A model generated the notes under the pieces. That model was not told where the DNA came from and did no database searches. It worked only from the letters and a program-made list of their open reading frames with translations. Position numbers and translations under genes: made by a program. 6,121 bases of DNA, taken from the NCBI GenBank assembly GCA_016196415.1, contig JACPXS010000106.1, positions 1 to 6,121 on the forward strand, in the 5' to 3' direction. The stretch comes from Candidatus Omnitrophota bacterium. Lineage in GTDB: Bacteria; Omnitrophota; Koll11; Aquiviventales; Aquiviventaceae. This document shows positions 1-4,703 of this stretch, one piece after another (position 1 is the first letter of the stretch; every line of letters begins with the position of its first letter).

Positions 1-420
1 CAAACTCTCGACCACCTCGCCGTTGCGGATGATGCTGAGCGTGCTCATGGGAAAAACCGAATCTACCCGGGCCTGCACCGTCACGGTCGCTGTCCCCGAC
101 GCCGGCAGCTGAATGGTGTCTCCAGGCTCGTGGCCGGCGGGTAGGACCGTGAGGGTATTCTTGCCGCGACGAAACGAGATGTACGTGAGTCGTGACCCGT
201 CAGGCGACATCGTCGGGCGCGCGTGGTACAGCGTCTCTTCGCGGTGAACCAGCTTCGGCTCGCCGCCGGTCACGGGGATCTGCCAGAACCATCCGCTGCC
301 GATGACCACGGCTCCCGGAGAGGGGCGCCTGGAGAGAAACAGAATGGCCCGGCCGTCGGCGGAGAACGTCGGCTCGATGTTTTCATTGGACGAGCCAACC
401 GCCGCGCCGCGCTGACCGGT
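1..420 (-). pseudogene. PD40/TolB-like beta-propeller fragment with a CehA/McbA-like C-terminal segment, truncated
   Basis: Reading the - strand in the frame whose last codon covers bases 3-1 gives an open frame with no stop. Its first clear homology is NENIEPTFSADGRAILFLS, then RPTMSPDGSRLTYIS: two PD40-type propeller strands with the usual P-x-(F/M)-S-x-DG core. Between them lies a loop ending in a TolB-like GGEPKLVHREE. The rest (GHEPGDTIQLPASGTATV, then VFPMSTLSIIRNGEVVESL) resembles, from memory of the family, the beta-rich C-terminal region of CehA/McbA-family PHP metallohydrolases. No start codon precedes the propeller homology in a sensible place, and upstream the frame runs into the nfu gene at -1. 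The 3' end lies beyond the window. I read it as the remnant of a longer secreted or periplasmic protein lacking its 5' part. A frameshift fusion with nfu or an assembly join are alternatives. Function cannot be assigned. Confidence 0.55.
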
Positions 421-596
421 CGCCTCTCGATGCCCATCTTTTTTAATGTCATCATGGACGAGGGGCAGCCGTGACAACTGCCCACGAGCCGCAGCCGTCC
501 CATGCCATCCACAACGTCCACGAGTTCGATATCGCCGCCGTCCATTTGGACCGCTGGTCGAATCCGATTGATCACCTGCTCAACACGCTCTTTCAT
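270..596 (-). CDS. Nfu/NifU C-terminal-domain Fe-S scaffold protein, C-terminally disrupted
   Basis: The first 59 residues are a clear NifU C-terminal (Nfu) domain: MKERVEQVINRIRPAVQMDG, then GDIELVDV, then VGSCHGCPSSMMTLKKMGIE. The two cysteines of the C-x-x-C motif (Cys41, Cys44) would bind an Fe-S cluster between two subunits for delivery to apoproteins in the cytoplasm. The start is well supported: ATG at 596-594 follows a GAGGAGG ribosome-binding site by 5 nt. Free-standing Nfu domains of this type are about 75-80 residues and end with a helix of the type RLKEEIPEV and a short strand. Here homology stops right after GIERR (about base 420), and the remaining 49 or so codons to the TGA at 272-270 are an antisense-like shadow of the propeller reading frame. 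There is also one extra Lys compared with the usual TLKxGIE. The gene is therefore probably truncated by rearrangement. It is transcribed divergently from mraZ. Confidence 0.7.
   Translation of the reverse strand: MKERVEQVINRIRPAVQMDGGDIELVDVVDGMGRLRLVGSCHGCPSSMMTLKKMGIERRPVSAARRLARPMKTSSRRSPPTAGPFCFSPGAPLREPWSSAADGSGRSP
391..444 (-). other. Possible -1 frameshift signal: A AAA AAG plus stem-loop
   Basis: In the nfu frame the codons TTA AAA AAG (T-L-K-K) contain the heptamer A AAA AAG at 444-438, phased exactly as required for -1 slippage and identical to the dnaX slippery site of E. coli. After an 8-nt spacer comes a possible stem: CGAG (429-426) with CTCG (394-391), and CGACCG (422-417) with CGGTTG (401-396, one G-U pair). 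A -1 shift here leads directly into the open propeller frame. The geometry is seen in the sequence. That it is functional is inference, and the mismatch of gene families makes a chance coincidence or a broken gene equally likely. Confidence 0.25.
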
Positions 597-629
597 CGTT
601 GCCTCCTCGACGCGCGTCCGTCGCTGCCA

Positions 630-658
630 AGCATGGCACAGGCGTTGTGGTCGGTCAA
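630..658 (-). promoter_or_regulatory. Weak candidate promoter for the nfu gene
   Basis: On the - strand, TTGACC (658-653) stands 17 nt from CATGCT (635-630). The -35 matches five of six consensus bases, the -10 only three. A transcript would start near 624, giving a leader of about 28 nt before the nfu ATG. A TGCCA/TGGCA inverted repeat (625-638) overlaps the -10. This is the best-spaced pair I found upstream of nfu, but the -10 is poor. Confidence 0.2.
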
Positions 659-781
659 CGCGTCATCGCGGCCCACAGCATAAGAGCGCCTATCAAAATG
701 ACCCTGGGCGCTCTGGCTCAAGGGTCGAGGCTCTAGAGCCTGTTATGCATCTCCGGACTCAGCCACCTTGAGACCGTACGC

Positions 782-789
782 GCCACGCT
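782..789. repeat. Left target-site duplication of the MITE-like element
   Basis: GCCACGCT, repeated in the same orientation at 923-930, directly abutting the inverted ends of the element. Confidence 0.7.
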
Positions 790-922
790 GGTGGTGCCTT
801 AATTTACCGGGTGCCGCGGAGCCGGGTCCCCTTCGGCCGCCCGCAGCACCAGCGCGAGAGTCGCTGGGCGAGGAGGGACGCGGGTGGCGCAGCGGCCGGC
901 CCCAGCAAATTAAGGCACCACC
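790..922. mobile_element. MITE-like non-coding element, 133 bp, 16-bp perfect TIRs
   Basis: GGTGGTGCCTTAATTT at 790-805 is the exact reverse complement of AAATTAAGGCACCACC at 907-922. The sequence GCCACGCT occurs directly outside both ends (782-789 and 923-930), as expected for an 8-bp target-site duplication (9 bp if the TIR is taken as 15 bp). The 101-bp interior is very GC-rich, has no credible gene, and contains a central hairpin CCAGCG/CGCTGG (849-854 with 862-867) close to the symmetry axis, so the whole element could fold into one long imperfect stem. Perfect TIRs and an intact duplication suggest a fairly recent insertion. An autonomous parent IS would carry the same ends. An 8-bp duplication is made by several IS families, so the parent cannot be named from this sequence. 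Confidence 0.8.
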
Positions 923-930
923 GCCACGCT
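923..930. repeat. Right target-site duplication of the MITE-like element
   Basis: GCCACGCT, identical to 782-789. It ends 7 nt before the -35 box of the dcw promoter. Removing the element plus one copy restores a continuous upstream sequence. Confidence 0.7.
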
Positions 931-937
931 TTTGGAC

Positions 938-967
938 TTGACAAGTAGAGTGCGGGGAAGGTATAGT
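938..967 (+). promoter_or_regulatory. Sigma-70-type promoter of the mraZ-dcw operon
   Basis: A perfect -35 TTGACA (938-943) and a -10 TATAGT (962-967, five of six consensus bases) are separated by 18 nt. Transcription should begin near 974, leaving a leader of about 130 nt before mraZ. It is the only strong promoter seen upstream of the operon. Just upstream sits the end of the MITE-like element, and just downstream the putative MraZ boxes, so it probably drives the whole cluster under MraZ control. Confidence 0.75.
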
Positions 968-977
968 CTGGACGTTG

Positions 978-1007
978 TTGTGGGTGAAAGTGGAAGGAAG
1001 TGGATTA
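978..1007 (+). promoter_or_regulatory. Putative MraZ operator: three 10-bp-phased GTGGR boxes
   Basis: Three decamers lie head to tail: TTGTGGGTGA, AAGTGGAAGG and AAGTGGATTA, placing GTGGG, GTGGA and GTGGA cores at 980, 990 and 1000. MraZ proteins are known to bind direct TGGGN-type repeats with 10-bp periodicity just downstream of their own promoter in E. coli, and AAAGTG-type boxes in mollicutes. The position here, about +4 to +34 from the predicted start of transcription and upstream of mraZ itself, fits autorepression. The repeats are visible; binding is inferred. Confidence 0.65.
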
Positions 1008-1045
1008 ATAAATTTCTGGGCATGTCCCCGTGAGCTGGCTGAGCG

Positions 1046-1084
1046 TTTCCTCCTCTCCCCGGCATCGAAGGAGAGGACAGGAAA
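1046..1084 (+). promoter_or_regulatory. mRNA leader hairpin before mraZ
   Basis: TTTCCT-CCTCTCC (1046-1058) can pair with GGAGAGG-ac-AGGAAA (1070-1084): 13 base pairs with a 2-nt bulge and an 11-nt loop. The 3' arm is purine-rich and contains Shine-Dalgarno-like GGAG and AGGA sequences, and ends 18 nt before the ATG of mraZ (9 nt before the in-frame TTG at 1094). It has no following T-run, so it is not an intrinsic terminator. It could mask ribosome entry or stabilise the transcript. Confidence 0.45.
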
Positions 1085-1102
1085 CCCGTTCGCTTGAGGA
1101 AG

Positions 1103-1540
1103 ATGTTTTACGGCGAGTTCGAACACACCATCGACCGCAAAGGCCGCCTCATCATCCCAGCCAAATTCCGTCAGGCGCTCAAGGCCAATCACGTGGCCAC
1201 GCTCTTCCTGACCCGCGGGTTGGACGGGTGTCTGTTTTTGTTTCCCGAGTCCGAATGGCGATCGGCCGAGAACCGATTCAAGCAAGTCCCGTTTACCAAG
1301 TCCGAAGGGCGAAAGTTCAACCGGTTATTCTTCTCAGGAGCGGCCGAGGTCACCGTCGATCGGCTCGGCCGCCTCTTGCTCCCCAGGACGCTCAAAGAGT
1401 TCGCCCAGATCAAGCAGGATGTGATGATCGTTGGGGTGTCGAATCGCATCGAAGTATGGTCCAAAGAGAAATGGCAGGCCTTCTACGAAAGCTCGCGGAA
1501 AAGCTTTGAGGAAATCGCCGAGCGTGTGCTCTTGGAGTGA
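1103..1540 (+). CDS. mraZ: MraZ, DNA-binding transcriptional regulator of the dcw operon
   Basis: The 145-residue product is a full-length MraZ, a ring-forming cytoplasmic DNA-binding protein with two AbrB/SpoVT-like halves. Each half shows the family D-x-x-GR signature: DRKGRLIIPAKFRQAL at residues 11-26 and DRLGRLLLPRTLKEF at 86-100. The family-typical start MF(R/Y)G favours ATG 1103. An in-frame TTG at 1094 would add three residues; the GAGGA at 1097-1101 is only 1 nt from the ATG, unusually close, while the AGGA at 1079 is 11 nt from the TTG, so the start is not fully settled. MraZ represses its own operon in E. coli and related systems by binding repeats in its leader, and matching boxes are present at 978-1007. 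It is first gene of the cluster, about 10 nt from rsmH. Confidence 0.95.
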   Translation: MFYGEFEHTIDRKGRLIIPAKFRQALKANHVATLFLTRGLDGCLFLFPESEWRSAENRFKQVPFTKSEGRKFNRLFFSGAAEVTVDRLGRLLLPRTLKEFAQIKQDVMIVGVSNRIEVWSKEKWQAFYESSRKSFEEIAERVLLE

Positions 1541-1550
1541 GACGAGATGA

Positions 1551-2525
1551 TTGCCCCGACCCATGCCATCCGTCGTGGACGCTGACGCAAGCGAAGACCT
1601 CGCTCTGACCGGTGCGATGCAACCCAGTCCCCCGGCCGTGACGTGGCATCAGCCCGTCATGGGCGCAGAAGTGCTCGACTACCTCAACCCCAAGCCTGGC
1701 CAGATTATCGTTGACGGAACGGCTGGGACGGGGGGCCATAGCCTCCTGGCGCTTCCGCGAATTCTTCCACAGGGCCGCCTCATCGCCATTGACCGTGATC
1801 GCGAATCGCTCGACTTGGCGAAACGGCGCTTGACCGAATTTGAGCCCCAAGCGACGTTCCTCCCCGGCAACTACCGACACCTTCCAGACCTTCTGGCTCC
1901 TCTGGGGTTTACGCGCGTTGACGGCATCGTGCTCGACCTGGGCATGTCGAGCGTTCAACTCGACTTGGCCGAGCGGGGGTTCAGCTTTATGCAGGAAGGG
2001 CCGCTTGACATGCGCATGGATCGCGGGGAGTCGTTGACCGCGGAGATGCTGGTCAACCGGTTGCCCGCGGATGAGCTCGCGACGCTCTTTGAGCGGTTTG
2101 GCGAAGAGCGCTTTGCGAAGCGCATCGCGCGACACCTTGCGGAGGCACGGCGTCGCCAGCCCATCACCACGACAACGCAGCTTGCGCGCGTGATCGCCCT
2201 GGCGGTTCCAGCCCATGCGCGGCATGGCCGATTGCATCCGGCCACGCGGGTCTTCCAAGCGTTGCGCCTGGCGGTCAACGATGAGTTGGGAGCGCTCGAG
2301 GCGTTTCTGGGGCAGGTGCAGCATCTCCTCCGCCCTGGTGGGCGGGTCGTCATCCTCTCCTTCCATTCGCTTGAGGATCGATTGGTCAAACACGCCTTTG
2401 CGCAAGGCGCACGCGCGGGGTGGTGGACGGCGCTGACGAAAAAACCGCTTCGCCCCTCGGCAACGGAAGTCTCGCGCAATCCACGCGCGCGTTCAGCCAA
2501 GCTGCGGGCTCTCGAGCGGTGCTGA
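1551..2525 (+). CDS. rsmH: RsmH, 16S rRNA m4C1402 methyltransferase
   Basis: RsmH (MraW) transfers a methyl group from S-adenosylmethionine to N4 of C1402 in the decoding centre of 16S rRNA. Hallmarks in order (numbered from TTG 1551): HQPVMGAEVLDYL (33-45), SAM-binding VDGTAGTGGHS (54-64), AIDRDRESLDLA (79-90), VDGIVLDLGMSS (123-134), GFSFMQEGPLDMRMD (143-157), FQALRLAVNDELGALE (235-250), RPGGRVVILSFHSLEDRLVK (261-280) and the basic tail with SRNPRARSAKLRALER. All look intact. The start is uncertain: TTG 1551 gives 324 residues, in-frame ATG 1563 gives 320, and ATG 1617 gives 302, closest to the usual beginning shortly before HxPVM. None has a strong ribosome-binding site, and a better-placed ATG at 1547 is out of frame. 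Translation may be coupled to mraZ. Confidence 0.95.
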   Translation: MPRPMPSVVDADASEDLALTGAMQPSPPAVTWHQPVMGAEVLDYLNPKPGQIIVDGTAGTGGHSLLALPRILPQGRLIAIDRDRESLDLAKRRLTEFEPQATFLPGNYRHLPDLLAPLGFTRVDGIVLDLGMSSVQLDLAERGFSFMQEGPLDMRMDRGESLTAEMLVNRLPADELATLFERFGEERFAKRIARHLAEARRRQPITTTTQLARVIALAVPAHARHGRLHPATRVFQALRLAVNDELGALEAFLGQVQHLLRPGGRVVILSFHSLEDRLVKHAFAQGARAGWWTALTKKPLRPSATEVSRNPRARSAKLRALERC

Positions 2526-2526
2526 G

Positions 2527-2925
2527 ATGCGGCTCTCTCAATGGATGTGCTTGCTGGCCCTTGTCGTCGGCTTGGGCTGCCTCCAGGTCGGCCAGCGCAA
2601 CGCGCTCTTCTTGAAGGGCTATGCCGTCGGAGAACGGGTGCGTCATCTCCATGAACAGGAGACCGAGTTCTCGTGGTTGCGGGCACGTGTGGCCGGATTG
2701 GTCTCTCCGGTGCATCTGGCCCAGGCGGCCCGGGATCGTCGATTGAAACTCGTCGCCTGGTCCACCTTCGCGTCGGCGCCGCTCCGGGCCGTGGCGTCGC
2801 GTCCTGACGGGGATCGCAGAGACAGAGCCGCTGATCGCGTGACCGGCGATCCCGATCGGCCGTTGACCCATCTGGCTGCTGTGGAGTCCAGCCGGTCAGC
2901 GATAGGCGATGACTCATCGGATTGA
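2527..2925 (+). CDS. ftsL: FtsL-like septal division protein
   Basis: The 132-residue product has the architecture of FtsL: a very short cytoplasmic start, one membrane segment (about residues 4-21, WMCLLALVVGLGCL), then a periplasmic heptad-like helix (about 30-72, including ERVRHLHEQETEFSWLRARV) suited to coiled-coil pairing with an FtsB/DivIC partner. FtsL is poorly conserved in sequence, so the call rests on topology plus position between rsmH and ftsI, its usual place. It would act in the FtsQLB complex that activates FtsWI at the septum. The last 50 or so residues are rich in Arg, Asp, Ser and Ala and look disordered. The ATG lies 1 nt after the rsmH stop (TGAGATG), without a strong ribosome-binding site of its own, which suggests translational coupling. 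Confidence 0.8.
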   Translation: MRLSQWMCLLALVVGLGCLQVGQRNALFLKGYAVGERVRHLHEQETEFSWLRARVAGLVSPVHLAQAARDRRLKLVAWSTFASAPLRAVASRPDGDRRDRAADRVTGDPDRPLTHLAAVESSRSAIGDDSSD

Positions 2926-2934
2926 GGTGACGAG

Positions 2935-4674
2935 ATGGCGCGCCCGACGAATGACCGCATCATCGGGGTGTTGCTGGTCGGGTTGGGAGCGCTGGGGATC
3001 CTCTGGGCCCGCTGCCTTTGGCTGCAATGCCTGGGGGCTCACCGCTACGCTTCCATCGCCGAGACGCAGCATCGAGCCATCCAGACTCTCCCCGCGCGCC
3101 GAGGCGCGTTCTATGACCGCACGGGACGCGTGTTGGCGATGAGCATGCCAAGCCCCTCGGTGTTTGCCAACGCCAGACAAGTCGTTGCGAAGCGAGAGCT
3201 CGCCCGCCGATTAGCCGGTGTGATCGACCGGGATGCGTCACTGATTCAAGAACGCCTCGAACGGGACAAGGCCTTCGTCTGGGTGGCTCGGCAGGTCGAT
3301 GTCACCTTGATGCCGTCGCTCCTCACGATGCAGGACTCAGGTGTGGGGATCGTTGAGGAGATGAAGCGGTATTACCCGCACCAACATCTTGCGAGCCACC
3401 TGGTGGGGTTTGTGGATGTCGATCAGCATGGGTTGGAAGGGTTGGAGCTCTCCCTCAACGGGGCGCTTCAGGGCCAGAACGGATGGCGATCGACCCTGCG
3501 CGATGCGAGAGGGAAACTCTTGATCGGCCCATGGACCGTCCAGACGCCACCGGTGGATGGCTACGATGTCGTGTTGACGATCGACAGCGTGGTCCAAGAG
3601 GTCGCTGAAGAGACCTTGCGTTGGGGCGTGAACACGTATCACGCCAAGGGGGGCTCAATCGTCATCCTGGATCCCTGGACGGGAGCGATTCTGGCCATGG
3701 CCAACCATCCCTCCTATGACGCCAATGCTCCCGCCAGCGTGCCGGTGGATGCGCGTCGAAATCGCGCGGTCACCGATCTCTTTGAGCCCGGCAGCATCTT
3801 CAAGATCGTCACCGCCTCAGCGCTCCTGGAGGAGGGCCGGATCACTCCGGAAGAGCAGATCTATTGTGAAAACGGGTCCTACCCGACGGTGGCGCGTCAC
3901 GTCCTGCACGATCATCGGCCGCACGGTACGCTCTCCTTCCATGACGTCATCAAGTTCTCATCCAATATCGGCACGGCAAAAGCGGCGCAGCGCTTGAAGC
4001 CGGATGAGCTCTATCGCTACATCCGGGCGTTTGGGTTCGGCCGCAAGACCGATATCGATGTGCCCGGAGAAGTGAGCGGGTTGCTCAATCCGCCGTCCCG
4101 CTGGTCCAAACTCTCCCCTTTTATTATTCCGATCGGCCAAGAAGTCGCCGTGACACCGATCCAGCTTGCGGTGATGACGGCGGTCATCGCCAATGGGGGC
4201 AGGCGCGTCCGTCCCTATGTGGTGGACCGGCTCCAGAGCCTCGATGGTCGGGTGGTGAGAACGCATGAGCAGACATCGCCTGAGCAGATTCTCAGTCCGC
4301 AAACCGCCGCCACGTTGCAATCCATCCTCACGAGCGTTGTTGAGTCAGGCACCGGCCAGCTGGCGAGTGTCCAAGGCCTCACGGTGGCCGGTAAAACCGG
4401 GACGGCTCAGAAACTTGAGCCAACCGGCCGCTACTCCCATAGCCGTTTCGTTGCCTCCTTCGTCGGCTTCGGGCCGGTGCCTGACTCACGTTTCGTGATC
4501 GTCGTGTGCGTCGACGAGCCCCGGCCGCTCTATTTCGGTGGCGTGGTGTCCGCCCCGCTGTTCAAGCGCGTGGTCGAGCAGCTCGCCGGCTACTGGAACT
4601 TGGAACGCAGCCCGACTGCGCTGGCGCAGCAGGCCGCGCGCACGACGTCCAACGTCGTGGCTCGATTGCCATGA
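2935..4674 (+). CDS. ftsI: FtsI (PBP3-type), septal peptidoglycan transpeptidase
   Basis: This class B penicillin-binding protein cross-links peptidoglycan at the division septum as partner of the glycosyltransferase FtsW. It has 579 residues, close to the E. coli protein. A short cytoplasmic start precedes a membrane anchor (about residues 9-29). The N-terminal pedestal domain carries the class B signature RGAFYDRTGRVLA (56-68). The transpeptidase domain shows all three catalytic motifs: SIFK with nucleophile Ser287 and Lys290, SSN (342-344), and KTGT (487-490). No PASTA repeats follow, unlike Gram-positive SpoVD/PbpB types. The ATG has a good GAGGTGA site 4 nt upstream that overlaps the ftsL stop, with a 9-nt gap. 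An 8-bp hairpin lies near its 3' end (4641-4659). Confidence 0.95.
   Translation: MARPTNDRIIGVLLVGLGALGILWARCLWLQCLGAHRYASIAETQHRAIQTLPARRGAFYDRTGRVLAMSMPSPSVFANARQVVAKRELARRLAGVIDRDASLIQERLERDKAFVWVARQVDVTLMPSLLTMQDSGVGIVEEMKRYYPHQHLASHLVGFVDVDQHGLEGLELSLNGALQGQNGWRSTLRDARGKLLIGPWTVQTPPVDGYDVVLTIDSVVQEVAEETLRWGVNTYHAKGGSIVILDPWTGAILAMANHPSYDANAPASVPVDARRNRAVTDLFEPGSIFKIVTASALLEEGRITPEEQIYCENGSYPTVARHVLHDHRPHGTLSFHDVIKFSSNIGTAKAAQRLKPDELYRYIRAFGFGRKTDIDVPGEVSGLLNPPSRWSKLSPFIIPIGQEVAVTPIQLAVMTAVIANGGRRVRPYVVDRLQSLDGRVVRTHEQTSPEQILSPQTAATLQSILTSVVESGTGQLASVQGLTVAGKTGTAQKLEPTGRYSHSRFVASFVGFGPVPDSRFVIVVCVDEPRPLYFGGVVSAPLFKRVVEQLAGYWNLERSPTALAQQAARTTSNVVARLP
4641..4659 (+). other. Hairpin inside the 3' end of ftsI
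   Basis: CACGACGT (4641-4648) and ACGTCGTG (4652-4659) form a perfect 8-bp stem with a 3-nt loop, 13 nt before the ftsI stop codon triplet. No T-run follows, so it is unlikely to stop transcription. It might affect mRNA stability or coupling to murE, or be a chance palindrome. Confidence 0.35.
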
Positions 4675-4703
4675 CGGTGGCCAACACAAGATGAAAGGCC
4701 ATG

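Larger units (their letters stand above)
597..789. other. Divergent intergenic region with two symmetric motifs
   Basis: No coding sequence is convincing here. It contains an 8-bp perfect inverted repeat, AGAGCGCC (683-690) and GGCGCTCT (707-714), around a 16-nt spacer, and a 14-bp perfect palindrome AGGCTCTAGAGCCT (728-741). Neither is followed by a T-run on either strand, and the flanking genes diverge, so terminators are unlikely. Operator sites or remnants of small repeats are possible readings. The right end (782-789) is one copy of the target duplication of the adjacent MITE-like element. Confidence 0.4.

Noticed and set aside
683..714. Hairpin as an intrinsic terminator
   Set aside because: No T-run on either strand and the neighbouring genes diverge, so nothing ends here.
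1022..1033. Three-codon upstream ORF (ATG TCC CCG TGA) in the mraZ leader
   Set aside because: No ribosome-binding site and expected by chance in a leader of about 130 nt.
743..1285. Long open frame on the - strand across the mobile element, promoter and mraZ
   Set aside because: It is a GC-driven shadow: it overlaps mraZ antisense, has no recognisable domain, and its reading through the inverted-repeat element is low-complexity.
1410..2405. 331-codon - strand open frame over rsmH
   Set aside because: It runs antisense to a fully conserved RsmH and has no family motif; long antisense frames are common in GC-rich genes.
4671..4694. Seven-codon ORF whose ATG overlaps the ftsI stop (ATGA)
   Set aside because: Too short to support, no ribosome-binding evidence; murE itself has a clear start at 4704.
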